Shown one piece after another: positions 49,231-60,019 of a stretch of 64,000 bases of DNA. Origin of the DNA: Pseudomonas sp. GD03944. Lineage in GTDB: Bacteria > Pseudomonadota > Gammaproteobacteria > Pseudomonadales > Pseudomonadaceae. Location of the stretch: NCBI RefSeq assembly GCF_029839275.1, contig NZ_JAOCAH010000003.1, forward strand, positions 186,001-250,000. Direction: 5' to 3'. A program made the position numbers and the translations under genes. The notes beneath the pieces were generated by a model, which ran no database searches, was not told the DNA's origin, and was given only the letters and a program-made list of their open reading frames with translations. Positions within the stretch are counted from its first letter, which is position 1. The number at the start of each line of letters is the position of its first letter.

Positions 49231-50127
49231 TCAGGCCTTCTCGCCGCGAATGTTGAAGCTGGCCATGTGTTCCAGGCCCTTGATCAGCGCCGAGTGGTCC
49301 CAGTTGCTGCCACCCAGGGCCGCGCAGGTGCTGAACACCTGTTGCGCATTGGCGGTGTTGGGCAGGTTGAGGCCCAGCTCGCGGGCGCCGGACAGGGCCA
49401 GGTTGAGGTCCTTCTGGTGCAGGGCGATGCGGAAGCCCGGGTCGAAGGTGCCCTTGATCATGCGCTCGCCGTGCACCTCGAGGATCTTCGAGCCGGCGAA
49501 GCCGCCCATCAGCGCCTCGCGTACCTTGGCCGGGTCGGCGCCGTTGCGGGCGGCGAACAGCAGGGCCTCGGCCACCGCCTGGATGTTCAGGGCGACGATG
49601 ATCTGGTTGGCCACCTTGGCGGTCTGGCCGTCGCCGTTGCCGCCGACGCGGGTGATGTTCTTGCCCATGGCCTGGAACAGCGGCAGGGCGCGTTCGAAGG
49701 CGTTCGGGCAGCCGCCGACCATGATCGACAGGCTGGCGGCCTTGGCACCGACTTCACCGCCGGACACCGGGGCGTCCAGGTAGGCGGCGCCGGTGGCCTT
49801 GACCTTCTCGGCGAAGGCCTTGGTGGCGGTGGGGGAGATCGAGCTCATGTCGATGACCACCTTGCCGGCGCCGACGCCGCGGGCCACGCCGTCCTCACGG
49901 AACAGCACGTCCTCGACCTGCGGGGTGTCCGGGACCATGATGATGATGAATTCGGCTTCCTGGGCGACTTCCTTCGGGTTGGCCAGGGCGATGCCGTTGT
50001 CGCCGACCAGGTCGGCCGGCGCCTTGTCGAAGTGCTCGGAGAAGAACAGGGTGTGGCCGTGCTTCTGCAGGTTCTGCGCCATGGGCTTGCCCATGATGCC
50101 GGTGCCGATGAATCCGATTTTAGCCAT
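49231..50127 (-). CDS. glxR: Tartronate semialdehyde reductase
   Basis: This 298-residue beta-hydroxyacid dehydrogenase reduces tartronate semialdehyde to glycerate. It has the N-terminal NAD loop IGFIGTGIMGKPMAQNL, the substrate motif DAPVSGGEVGAKA and the catalytic Lys in GDGQTAKVANQ. The ATG at 50127 follows GAGGA and begins the Rossmann fold directly; a longer frame upstream is spurious. It lies between hyi and the repeat-filled gap before ttuD. Confidence 0.95.
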   Translation of the reverse strand: MAKIGFIGTGIMGKPMAQNLQKHGHTLFFSEHFDKAPADLVGDNGIALANPKEVAQEAEFIIIMVPDTPQVEDVLFREDGVARGVGAGKVVIDMSSISPTATKAFAEKVKATGAAYLDAPVSGGEVGAKAASLSIMVGGCPNAFERALPLFQAMGKNITRVGGNGDGQTAKVANQIIVALNIQAVAEALLFAARNGADPAKVREALMGGFAGSKILEVHGERMIKGTFDPGFRIALHQKDLNLALSGARELGLNLPNTANAQQVFSTCAALGGSNWDHSALIKGLEHMASFNIRGEKA

Positions 50128-50239
50128 GTGAAAAATCCTCTTGTCCGTGTGTGCGCCAGACGACGCCTGTTTGTGGCCAGTCCGCAGGAGGGGTAGGGGT
50201 ATCGCTTCGCTCAAGCCACCCTACGAACAGCGGTTTCGC

Positions 50240-51022
50240 TCAGATCACGTTGTGGGTCTTCATCCAGCCGAGGCCGGCGCTGGTGGTGGTCAGGGGCTTG
50301 TACTCGCAGCCGATCCAGCCCTGGTAGCCGATGCGGTCCAGGTGGGCGAACAGGAAGCGGTAGTTGATCTCGCCGGTGCCTGGCTCGTGGCGGCCCGGGT
50401 TGTCGGCCAGCTGCACATGGTTGATCGCGGCCAGGTGGGTCTCGGCGGTACGCGCCAGGTCACCTTCCATGATCTGCATGTGGTAGATGTCGTACTGCAG
50501 GTAGAGGTTGGCGCTGCCGACTTTTTCGCGAATCGCCAGGGCCTGCTCCGTGGTGTTCAGGTAGAAGCCCGGGATGTCGCGGGTGTTGATCATTTCCATG
50601 ACCAGCCGGATGCCGGCGGCCTGCAGCTTGTCCGCGGCGTAGCGCAGGTTGTCGACGAAGGTCTGCTCGACCGTGGCGCAGTCCACGCCCTGCGGGCGGA
50701 TGCCAGCCAGGCAGTTGATCTGGGTGTTGCCCAGCACCTTGGCGTAGGCGATGGCGGTGTCGACGCCGCTGCGGAATTCCTCGACGCGGTCCGGGTGGCA
50801 GGCGATGCCGCGCTCGCCCTTGGCCCAGTCGCCGGCAGGCAGGTTGAACAGCACCTGCTCCAGGCGGTTGGCATCCAGGCGCGCCTTGATTTCGGTGGCG
50901 GTGAAGTCATACGGGAACAGGTATTCGACACCGCTGAAGCCGGCGTCGGCGGCAGCGGCGAAGCGGTCCAGGAAGTCCACTTCGGTGAACAGCATGGACA
51001 GGTTGGCAGCGAAACGGGGCAT
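50240..51022 (-). CDS. hyi: Hydroxypyruvate isomerase
   Basis: This 260-residue TIM-barrel protein interconverts hydroxypyruvate and tartronate semialdehyde. It shows LSMLFTEVDFLDRFAAAADA, GVEYLFPYDF, the metal ligand regions VMEMINTRDIPGFYL and YDIYHMQIMEGDL, and IGCEYKP near the end. The length equals the E. coli enzyme as I know it. It lies between gcl and glxR. Confidence 0.94.
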   Translation of the reverse strand: MPRFAANLSMLFTEVDFLDRFAAAADAGFSGVEYLFPYDFTATEIKARLDANRLEQVLFNLPAGDWAKGERGIACHPDRVEEFRSGVDTAIAYAKVLGNTQINCLAGIRPQGVDCATVEQTFVDNLRYAADKLQAAGIRLVMEMINTRDIPGFYLNTTEQALAIREKVGSANLYLQYDIYHMQIMEGDLARTAETHLAAINHVQLADNPGRHEPGTGEINYRFLFAHLDRIGYQGWIGCEYKPLTTTSAGLGWMKTHNVI

Positions 51023-51042
51023 GGGGCATTCCTCGGTTGCGT

Positions 51043-51070
51043 GGGTGGATGCGCGTCGCGACATCCACCC
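51043..51070. repeat. Hairpin between gcl and hyi
   Basis: GGGTGGATG (51043-51051) and CATCCACCC (51062-51070) form a perfect 9-base stem with a 10-base loop, followed by TACGG as in other repeats of this genome. It lies in the 58-base gcl-hyi gap. Confidence 0.65.
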
Positions 51071-51080
51071 TACGGTTGCG

Positions 51081-52856
<1,776 letters not shown>

Positions 52857-52935
52857 GATCTTTCCTCTTGGCGTTATTCGAAAACGTTCAGGTGAGCCAA
52901 GGATGCCGACTGGGCCAACGGGACGGAATTGATGG

Positions 52936-52965
52936 ATACTTCAGTTCTGTCGATATCTGGAGTAT
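52936..52965. promoter_or_regulatory. Candidate LysR operator in the gcl/LysR intergenic region
   Basis: ATACTTCAG (52936-52944) and CTGGAGTAT (52957-52965) are inverted arms with one mismatch around 12 bases. The element ends three bases before the LysR start, fitting autoregulation. A related half, TGTCGATACTTGAG, occurs at 53891-53904. Confidence 0.5.
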
Positions 52966-52968
52966 TGA

Positions 52969-53883
52969 ATGGACCGCCATACACTCGTTCGCAGTTTCGT
53001 CCTGGTCGCCGATAACGGCAGCTTCGCCTCGGCCGCTCTCAGTGAGGGCGTGACCCCTGTGGTCATGGGCCGGCGTCTGGATGCCCTGGAGCAGCACCTG
53101 GGTATCAAGCTGATGCACCGCTCGACCCGCGGCCTTCAACTCACCGACCTCGGCGAGCAGTACCTGGAGCGGGCCCGGGTGCTGCTCAAGGACTTCGACG
53201 AAGCCGATGCCAGCGTCGCCCGGGGCGGCAATTCGGTGCGTGGGCACCTGGTGGTGTCGGCGCCGGCGGCGTTCGGCCGGCGGCATATCGCGCCCCATGC
53301 ACCGGCGTTTCTCGCGCGTTACCCGGACCTCAAGCTGTCGTTCAACTTCACCGACAGCCTGGTGGACCTGGTGCGCCAGGGGTACGACGTGGGCATCCGT
53401 ATCGGCGAGGTGACCGACCCCAACTACGTGGCGGTGAAGCTCTATCCCAACCGCCGGGTGGTGTGCGGCGCACCGGCCTACTTCGAGGTGCACGGGGTGC
53501 CGCGCACCCTGGAGGACCTGGCCCGCCACAACTGCCTGGCGTTCAACCTGCAGGGTGGGCAGAAGCGTGGCTGGACCTTCCTGCGCGACGGCAAGCAGGT
53601 GGCGGTGCGGGTTTCCGGCAGCCTCGACTGCAACGACGGCGAGCTGCTCTACGACTGGGTCAAGCAGGGGCTGGGCATCGGCTGGCGCTCGACCTGGGAG
53701 ATCCAGGCCGAGCTCAAGGCCGGCGAGTTGGTGACGGTGCTCGATGAGTACGAAATCCCGGCCTACGACATCCAGGCGGTGTACCCGCAGCAGCGTTACC
53801 TGCCGGTGAAAGTGCGGTCTTTCATCGACTACCTGAAGGCGATCTATAACACGCCAGGGTATTGGGATACCCGGGGTGGTTGA
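52969..53883 (+). CDS. LysR-family regulator divergent from gcl
   Basis: This 304-residue LysR protein has the N-terminal helix-turn-helix (SFASAALSEGVTPVVMGRRL, residues 18-37) and an effector domain of the CrgA-like branch (VSAPAAFGRRHIAPHAPAF, ending DYLKAIYNTPGYW). It starts 112 bases from gcl and should regulate the glyoxylate genes, perhaps in response to glyoxylate or a purine metabolite; no effector is deducible. Confidence 0.9.
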   Translation: MDRHTLVRSFVLVADNGSFASAALSEGVTPVVMGRRLDALEQHLGIKLMHRSTRGLQLTDLGEQYLERARVLLKDFDEADASVARGGNSVRGHLVVSAPAAFGRRHIAPHAPAFLARYPDLKLSFNFTDSLVDLVRQGYDVGIRIGEVTDPNYVAVKLYPNRRVVCGAPAYFEVHGVPRTLEDLARHNCLAFNLQGGQKRGWTFLRDGKQVAVRVSGSLDCNDGELLYDWVKQGLGIGWRSTWEIQAELKAGELVTVLDEYEIPAYDIQAVYPQQRYLPVKVRSFIDYLKAIYNTPGYWDTRGG

Positions 53884-54066
53884 GTGCCTTTGTCGATACT
53901 TGAGTTGGTGTTTATGTGTGTTTACTTTGTACACATAAAGCCACGTAATTGTATTAATTGATTGCGCTGGCGCCGCCGTTGGGCTATTGCATAGGGGCTT
54001 TCTGCTGTCGCGCTATCCCGAAAGGGAGGTGCGGCGAACGTCTTACTGACCGTTGAGAGGAACCTT

Positions 54067-54507
54067 ATGAACGCAATCAACCTGACCCTGGCCCTGGACA
54101 TCACCCGCCATGCCCTGGCCGCCGGCCGCGAACTGCCGAGCGCGCCGCTGACCGTGGCGGTGCTCGACGCGGGTGGCCATCTGGTGAGCCTGCAGCGCGA
54201 GGACGGCGCCAGCCTGCTGCGCCCACAGATCGCCATCGGCAAGGCCTGGGGCGCCCTGGCCCTGGGCAAGGGCTCGCGCCTGATCGCCGCCGACGCCCAG
54301 CAGCGTCCGGCCTTTATCGGGGCGGTGAACGCCCTGGCCGCCGGCAACCTGGTCCCGGCCCCGGGCGGGGTGCTGATCCGCGACACCGCCGGCGAGCTGC
54401 TCGGCGCCATCGGCATCACCGGCGACACCTCGGACATCGACGAACAATGCGCGATCAGCGCCGTGGAGGCGGTGGGGCTGCAGGCGGATGCGGGCGTGGC
54501 GGCGTAA
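54067..54507 (+). CDS. GlcG/HbpS family protein
   Basis: This 146-residue protein matches the GlcG/HbpS (DUF336) family: TVAVLDAGGHLVSLQREDGA, AIGKAWGALALG and GGVLIRDTAGELLGAIGITG. Members occur beside glycolate and glyoxylate genes but their function is uncertain; some bind heme. The ATG at 54067 follows GAGAGGAA. It stands alone between the LysR gene and tandem array B, as its homologue does beside gcl in P. aeruginosa. Confidence 0.88.
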   Translation: MNAINLTLALDITRHALAAGRELPSAPLTVAVLDAGGHLVSLQREDGASLLRPQIAIGKAWGALALGKGSRLIAADAQQRPAFIGAVNALAAGNLVPAPGGVLIRDTAGELLGAIGITGDTSDIDEQCAISAVEAVGLQADAGVAA

Positions 54508-54573
54508 GGTCCGATCGTGTGAACCACCGGGGACGCTGCCGGCTGGCCTGCTGTGGTGTGACGGCTGACGTCG

Positions 54574-55346
54574 TGGTGGGTTACGCGGCGCGTTGGGGGC
54601 GGCGGCGTTTTTGGTGTCTTGGATTGGCGCCGCTAACCCACCCTACGGGAAAGCATCGCCGTCCGTAGGGTGGGTTAGGCGCGTTTGCGGTGTGGCGGTT
54701 GCCGGTGCTATCGGGCGCGCCGTAACCCACCGGGATCACCAGCCGGCTGGCCTGCTGTGGCGTTGCATCTGACGCCATGGTGGGTTACGCGACGCGTTGG
54801 GGGCGGCGGTGTTTTTGGTGTCTTGGATTGGCGCCGCTAACCCACCCTACGGGAATGCGGGGCTGTTCGTAGGGTGGGTTAGGCGCGGTTGCGATGTGGC
54901 GGTTGCCGACGCTATCGGGTGCGCCGTAACCCACCGGGGGATCACCGCTGATCGGCCTGCTGTGGTGTGACGGCTGACGTCGTGGCGGGGTACGCGGCGC
55001 GTTGGGGGCGGCGGTGTTTTTTGTGGCGCGGATTGGCGCCGCTAACCCACCCTACGGGAATGCGGCGCCGTCCGTAGGGTGGGTTAGGCGCGTTTGCGGT
55101 GTGGCGGTTGCCGGTGGTATCGGTCGCGCCGTAACCCACCGGGATCACCAGCCGACTGGCCTGCTGTGGCGTTGCATCTGGCGCCATGGTGGGTTACGCG
55201 GCGCGTTTGGTTCAGCGGTGTTTTTTGTATCGCGGATCGGCGCCGCTAACCCACCCTACGGGAATGCGGCGCCGTCCGTAGGGTGGGTTAGGCGCGTTTG
55301 CGGTGTGGCGGTTTCCGGTGGTATCGGACGCGCCGTAACCCACCGG
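54574..55346. repeat. Tandem repeat array B (four units with GTAGGGTGGGTTAG core)
   Basis: The core GTAGGGTGGGTTAGGCGC recurs at 54665, 54869, 55074 and 55278, a period of 204-205 bases. Units also carry CGCCGCTAACCCACCCTACG, GCGCCGTAACCCACCGGG and GGTGGGTTACGCG in inverted arrangement. The core is that of array A but the filler differs. The array occupies the gap between the convergent GlcG-like gene (stop 54507) and the TetR gene (stop 55358). Confidence 0.9.
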
Positions 55347-55357
55347 GGTACCAGCGA

Positions 55358-56002
55358 TCAGCTATTGCCGACCTGCTCGGAGGGGCTGATTGCGCTTTCG
55401 TCCACGTCGCAGCCCTTGATTACCAGGCGGATGATGGTCTGGGTCGCGGCTTCATAGTCGTCGTCGCTGAGGGTGGCCTTGCCGGTGACAGTGGAGATCT
55501 GCCAGTCGAAGTCGGCGTAGGTCTGGGTCGCGGCCCAGATGCTGAATAGCAGGTGGTGCGGGTCGACCTTGGCCATCAGGCCCTGGTCCACCCAGCGCTG
55601 GATGCATGACACGTTGTGCCGGGCCTGGGCGTTGAGCTGTTCGGCCTGCTCGGGCGACAGGTGCGGCGCACCGTGCATGATTTCGCTGGCGAACACCTTG
55701 GAGGCGAAGGGCAGGTCGCGGGAGATGCGGATCTTCGAGCGGATGTAGGCCTTGAGCACGTCGGCCGGGCGGCCGGGCTGGTTGAACGGCGCCGAGGCGG
55801 CGAGCAGCGGCTCGATGATGCTTTCGAGCACCTCGCGGTAGAGGTTCTCTTTGGATTTGAAGTAGTAGTACACGTTGGGCTTGGGCAGCCCGGCCTTGGC
55901 GGCGATGTCGCTGGTCTTGGTCGCGGCGAAGCCCTTGTCGGCGAATTCTTCACTGGCTGCGCGCAGGATCAGTTCTTTGTTGCGCTCGCGGATGCTGCTC
56001 AT
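55358..56002 (-). CDS. TetR-family regulator, RutR/YcdC-like C-terminal domain
   Basis: This 214-residue regulator has a TetR helix-turn-helix (residues 1-50, TSDIAAKAGLPKPNVYYYFK) and a C-terminal domain like RutR (FASEIMHGAPHLSPEQ, WAATQTYADFDWQ). RutR-type proteins bind pyrimidines or purines. It is divergent from moaA and lies between the glyoxylate and urate genes, so control of purine catabolism is a reasonable inference. The start at 56002 fits the family. Confidence 0.9.
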   Translation of the reverse strand: MSSIRERNKELILRAASEEFADKGFAATKTSDIAAKAGLPKPNVYYYFKSKENLYREVLESIIEPLLAASAPFNQPGRPADVLKAYIRSKIRISRDLPFASKVFASEIMHGAPHLSPEQAEQLNAQARHNVSCIQRWVDQGLMAKVDPHHLLFSIWAATQTYADFDWQISTVTGKATLSDDDYEAATQTIIRLVIKGCDVDESAISPSEQVGNS

Positions 56003-56130
56003 AGGCCCTGTCGTTTTCCTGGTGTCGCCTGGTCTGGAGGCGGCGGTCGGGCATGGTAGCACCGGCCTTGCGCGCCGCTCAAGCAAGCGGCTGGCGGGCC
56101 CGGGGCAGGCAAGCTGACTTCGGGGTCAAA

Positions 56131-56148
56131 TTTCTGTATACAAAAAAC
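56131..56148. promoter_or_regulatory. Palindromic operator candidate upstream of moaA
   Basis: TTTCTGTATACAAAAAA centres on the perfect 8-base palindrome TGTATACA (56135-56142) with T-rich and A-rich flanks. It lies between the TetR gene and moaA. A related element with TGTGTACAAAAA lies upstream of the Tsx-like gene. Confidence 0.45.
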
Positions 56149-56223
56149 AGCTTTTCTGTTTCCATCTTTTCCACGGCAATTCCTGACACACAGCCTCGGC
56201 TCGTCGAGCCCGGGGGAGGGTCC

Positions 56224-57219
56224 GTGCACGCTACCCAATTGATCGATCCGTTCGGACGACGCATCACCTACCTGCGGCTGTCGGTGACCGACCGCTGCGA
56301 TTTTCGCTGCACCTACTGCATGGCCGAGGACATGGTCTTCGCCCCCCGTCAGCAGATTCTCAGCCTGGAGGAGCTCTACGCCGTGGCGGATGCCTTCATC
56401 GGCCTGGGCGTGCGGCGCATTCGCATCACCGGCGGCGAACCCCTGGTGCGCAAGAACCTGCTCAGCCTGCTGCAGCGCCTCGGTGCGCGTCACGAGCTGG
56501 ACGACCTGGCGATCACCACCAACGGCTCGCAACTGGCGGAACAGGCGGTGGCGCTGCGGGCGGCCGGGGTGAAGCGCCTGAATGTCAGCCTCGACTCGCT
56601 GCGCCGCGAGCGCTTCGCCGCCTTCACCCGCCGCGATCGCCTCGACCAGGTGCTGGGCGGTATCGAGGCGGCACGTCCGGCCGGCTTTTCGCGCATCAAG
56701 CTCAACACCGTGGTGCAGAAGGGGCGCAACGACGACGAAGTATTGGACCTGCTCGAGTTCGCAATGGCCCGCGACCTGGACATCAGCTTCATCGAGGAGA
56801 TGCCCCTCGGCGGCATCTCCAGCCATGCCCGCGAGCAGACCTTCTGTTCCAGCGACGAGGTGCGCCAGCGCCTCGAAACCCGCCACGCTCTGGTGCGCAG
56901 CAGCGCCGTCAGCGGCGGCCCGTCGCGTTACTGGCAGGTGCCGGGCAGCAGCACCCGGGTGGGGTTCATTTCCCCGCACAGCCACAACTTCTGCGGCGAC
57001 TGCAACCGCGTGCGGGTCACCGCCGAAGGCAAGCTGGTGCTGTGCCTGGGCGATGACAACGCCCTGGACCTCAAGCGCCTGCTGCGCGCCCATCCCGGCG
57101 ACACGCCGCGCCTGCGCCAGGCGCTGATCGAGGCCCTGCGCCTCAAGCCCGAGCGCCACCACTTCAGCACCGATGCGCAGGTGCAGGTGGTGCGTTTCAT
57201 GAGCATGACCGGGGGCTGA
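56224..57219 (+). CDS. moaA: GTP 3',8-cyclase MoaA
   Basis: This 331-residue radical SAM enzyme starts molybdenum cofactor synthesis from GTP. The SAM cluster motif CDFRCTYC, the GGEPLVRK segment, the second cluster cysteines in NFCGDCNRVRVTAEGKLVLC and the C-terminal double glycine (MTGG) are all present. The GTG at 56224 follows GGAGGG at short spacing. A separate moaA-type gene beside urate genes fits the molybdenum need of xanthine dehydrogenase, and one occupies this place in P. aeruginosa. Confidence 0.94.
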   Translation: MHATQLIDPFGRRITYLRLSVTDRCDFRCTYCMAEDMVFAPRQQILSLEELYAVADAFIGLGVRRIRITGGEPLVRKNLLSLLQRLGARHELDDLAITTNGSQLAEQAVALRAAGVKRLNVSLDSLRRERFAAFTRRDRLDQVLGGIEAARPAGFSRIKLNTVVQKGRNDDEVLDLLEFAMARDLDISFIEEMPLGGISSHAREQTFCSSDEVRQRLETRHALVRSSAVSGGPSRYWQVPGSSTRVGFISPHSHNFCGDCNRVRVTAEGKLVLCLGDDNALDLKRLLRAHPGDTPRLRQALIEALRLKPERHHFSTDAQVQVVRFMSMTGG

Positions 57220-57262
57220 GCCCTCGCCGATTCCAGACCATAAAAACAACAAGGAGGCGCTT

Positions 57263-58087
57263 ATGCCGCCCGTTCGTCCGTGCCTGTTGATTACCGTCCT
57301 GCTGGCGCCCGTCGCCGCTGCCCAGACCTATGTGGTCGGGGTCGAGGACACCCCGTTCGCTCCCCATTACCACCTCGATGCCCAGGGCCAGTACCGCGGC
57401 TTCGCCCGCGACGTGCTGGACGCTTTCGCCGCCGACAGCGGGGTGACGCTAGTCTACCGGGCCCTGCCGGTGGAGCAGTTGCTGCCGGCGTTGCAGCGAG
57501 GCGACATCGACTTCAAATACCCGGACAGCCCGCTGTGGGCGGCGGAGCGCAAGGCCGGCATGACCCTGCACTACAGCCAGGCGCTGGTCGACTACGTGGA
57601 TGGCGTGCTGGTGGTGCCGCAGCGCCAGGGGCGGGCCGTGGATGACATCCGTCGCCTGGCCATGGTGCGCGGCTGGACACCCCGTGGCTATGAGCCGCGC
57701 ATCGACAGCGGTCAGATTCAGGTGAGCTACGGCGATGACCTGCGGCAGATGATCCGCCAGGCCCTGAAGCAGGACACTGATGGCGCCTACTTCAACGTGG
57801 TGGTGGCCACCCACTACCTGGACTACATTCGTGCCCGGCCCGGGGCGCTGGTGTTCGATCCGTCGTTGCCCTACACCCGTGGCAGTTTCCACCTGTCCAG
57901 CAGCCGGCAGGCCGCGCTGATCCAGCGCTTCGACCGCTATCTCACCGAGCAGGCCGGGCAGGTGGCCGAACTGAAGCAGCGGCACGGCGTGGAGGCGAAC
58001 CTGGACAGCGAGTACATCGGTCTCGAGCAGTGGAAGATCGATTCGCTCAAGCGGCGCCAGGGCAGGGCCGATGCCGCCACGCCCTGA
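57263..58087 (+). CDS. Periplasmic solute-binding protein, family 3-like
   Basis: This 274-residue protein has a signal peptide (about 1-20, ending PVAAA) and a family 3-type binding fold (YVVGVEDTPFAPHYHLDAQG, YRGFARDVLDAFAADSGV, LLPALQRGDIDFKYPDSP). No transporter genes are adjacent, so it may be a sensor-type or orphan binding protein. It starts 43 bases after moaA, so co-transcription is possible. The ligand is unknown. Confidence 0.78.
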   Translation: MPPVRPCLLITVLLAPVAAAQTYVVGVEDTPFAPHYHLDAQGQYRGFARDVLDAFAADSGVTLVYRALPVEQLLPALQRGDIDFKYPDSPLWAAERKAGMTLHYSQALVDYVDGVLVVPQRQGRAVDDIRRLAMVRGWTPRGYEPRIDSGQIQVSYGDDLRQMIRQALKQDTDGAYFNVVVATHYLDYIRARPGALVFDPSLPYTRGSFHLSSSRQAALIQRFDRYLTEQAGQVAELKQRHGVEANLDSEYIGLEQWKIDSLKRRQGRADAATP

Positions 58088-58272
58088 ACACCGGACCGAC
58101 GACCGGTTGCGGCCCAGGCGCAGCGGCGGATGCGCGGCGCTTGCGTGCGAGCCGCTTTGCCGCCGCTTCGATATTTTTCCTGAACCTTCGGCGAACGGGC
58201 CAAGTCCACTTCACTGAAGCGGCCGGGCAAGCCCGGCGCGCCCATGGATTCGCAGAAGAGAGGAAAAACGTC

Positions 58273-58722
58273 ATGGACAACAAAGAAGTCGTTTCGGTAC
58301 TCAACGATCTGATCGAAACCAGCAAGGACGGCGAAAAAGGGTTTCGCGAGTGCGCTGAAGACGTGAAGGAAGCGCGTCTGAAGGCCTTTTTCACCCAGCG
58401 CAGCCAGCAATGCGCCGCCGCGGCCAGCGAGCTGCAGGCCCTGGTGCGCAGCCTGGGCGGTGACCCGGAAACCCGCTCCAGCGTGGCCGGTACCCTGCAC
58501 CGCGGCTGGGTCGACCTGAAGAGCCTGATCACCGGCAAGGACGACGCCGCCATTCTCAACGAATGCGAGCGTGGCGAAGACGTGGCGCTGAAGAACTACC
58601 GCCAGGCCCTGCAGAAGGATCTGCCGCCGAGCGTGCGCGAAGTGGTGCAGCGTCAGGCCGAAGGTGCCCAGCGCAACCACGACGAAGTGAAATCCCTGCG
58701 CAACATGGCCCGCGCCAGTTGA
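58273..58722 (+). CDS. PA2169/DUF2383 family four-helix protein
   Basis: This 149-residue, wholly alpha-helical protein matches the DUF2383 ferritin-like family (VLNDLIETSKDGEKGFRECAE, RGWVDLKSLITGKDDAAILN, ECERGEDVALKNYRQAL). Conserved acidic residues could bind metal, but function is unknown; relatives are often stress induced. The ATG at 58273 follows AGAGGA. It ends at a strong bidirectional terminator. Confidence 0.87.
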   Translation: MDNKEVVSVLNDLIETSKDGEKGFRECAEDVKEARLKAFFTQRSQQCAAAASELQALVRSLGGDPETRSSVAGTLHRGWVDLKSLITGKDDAAILNECERGEDVALKNYRQALQKDLPPSVREVVQRQAEGAQRNHDEVKSLRNMARAS

Positions 58723-58759
58723 TGCCGGGCGTCCGGCTCGCGCCGGGCGCACAGGAATG

Positions 58760-58794
58760 AAAAAAGGGCCGACGCCATGCGTCGGCCCTTTTTT
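58760..58794. terminator. Bidirectional intrinsic terminator
   Basis: AAAAAAGGGCCGAC and GTCGGCCCTTTTTT flank a 7-base loop. The stem has a T tract on both strands, so it ends both the DUF2383 gene and the convergent Tsx-like gene. Confidence 0.95.
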
Positions 58795-58803
58795 GTGGGC
58801 GTG

Positions 58804-59664
58804 TCAGAAGTGGTACTTGACCAGTGCCTGCACGGCGGTCTGGTCGAAGCCATCGGCGCTGCCGTCGATGGGTTTCACACCGTACTTGTTGTGCCACATG
58901 TTCACTTCGGTGCCCAGGTACAGGGTGCGCTCCTCGCCGAACAGCGCCTTGCCCGCATCCCACTTGATCTGGATCGAGGAGCCGACCGACGTCTGGGTGT
59001 TGGCTTCTTTAGAAGGGGCGCGCCAGTCGACGAAACCGTCGATGAGGAAGTTCTGCTCGCCAATGGTGAAGGGGTAGGAACCGGCGACCGTCAGCTGGGT
59101 GGTGTAGCCGTTGCTGTTCTCGTCGGCGAAGAACACGTGATTGTTGACCTTGACCCGGTACAGGTTGGTGTTGAGGAACGCGAAGCCCGGCACGTCCCAG
59201 TCCAGGCCGATGCCGTACAGGTAGTTCTCGGTGCCGGGGCCGCCTTCGCCTTTTTCATAGGTGAATGCCGCCTTGACGTCCTTCAGCGGGCCGATCGACA
59301 GGTCCTGGCCGGTGAGCCAGCTCAGGCTGACCCGGGGCGAGAACTCCATGTAGTAGAAGCTGCTCTTGTCTTTCTGCTCGAAGGTGCCGTTGCTGAAACT
59401 GCCCCGGGACTGGGTGTTGTCCGCGCGGATGTAGTCGAGGAAGTAGAACACGTCGCCCCACACCCAGCCGCTGGCGTGCTCGAAGGTGAAGGTGGTCTGC
59501 GAGCGCTGCTCCTCGTCGTTGAAGTTCATGCGCTGGAAGTTGTCGCCGTAGAGGTAGGTCAGGCTGTTGTCCTGCCACTGCAGCAGGTCTTCGGCGGCGG
59601 CGAACGGGGCGGCGAACAGGCCGGCGGTGAGGGCGAGGCAGTGGGGCAGTCGGGTGTGCGTCAT
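58804..59664 (-). CDS. Outer-membrane nucleoside channel, Tsx/OmpK family
   Basis: This 286-residue protein has a signal peptide (about 1-24, ending PFAAA) and a beta-barrel ending in Phe (ALVKYHF). The motifs DNSLTYLYGDNFQ, FFLDYIRAD-like FYFLDYIRADNT and NYLYGIGLDWDVPGF are those of Tsx-type nucleoside channels. Nucleoside or purine uptake would feed the catabolic genes around it. The ATG at 59664 follows AAGGAAA. Confidence 0.87.
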   Translation of the reverse strand: MTHTRLPHCLALTAGLFAAPFAAAEDLLQWQDNSLTYLYGDNFQRMNFNDEEQRSQTTFTFEHASGWVWGDVFYFLDYIRADNTQSRGSFSNGTFEQKDKSSFYYMEFSPRVSLSWLTGQDLSIGPLKDVKAAFTYEKGEGGPGTENYLYGIGLDWDVPGFAFLNTNLYRVKVNNHVFFADENSNGYTTQLTVAGSYPFTIGEQNFLIDGFVDWRAPSKEANTQTSVGSSIQIKWDAGKALFGEERTLYLGTEVNMWHNKYGVKPIDGSADGFDQTAVQALVKYHF

Positions 59665-60019
59665 CGGGTTTTCCTTGTTTTCAGGGCTAGCAGGTGGCTG
59701 CCCGGTGGCGAACCACCAGGAAGGGCAGATAGGGCGGTGAGCGCGGGGCTCAGGCCGTCGGGCGAGCGGGCGCGCAGCCGGGCACGGCGCAGGCGCGTGC
59801 AGCGGCGAGGTCGGGCAAGGGGAAGCGACTGGCGATACCCGCGGACGGAGTCGGGGCATGGGGAATGCGGATCGTGTTCATGTCAGAGCCTGCCAATTGT
59901 TTTTATAGGGTCTTGGGCTTGCACGAGGCTTCACGGCGCCTCTGTTCTGGCTCGCCGGAAAAGTTGTCCGCTGAGTCAGAACGTACTGACTATACCGCTG
60001 ATGAAATTTATTGGAAACA

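Noticed and set aside
54447..55457. Open frames across array B
   Set aside because: They are translations of the repeat (GYAARWG and NPPYGN blocks recurring with the repeat) and overlap the ends of real genes.
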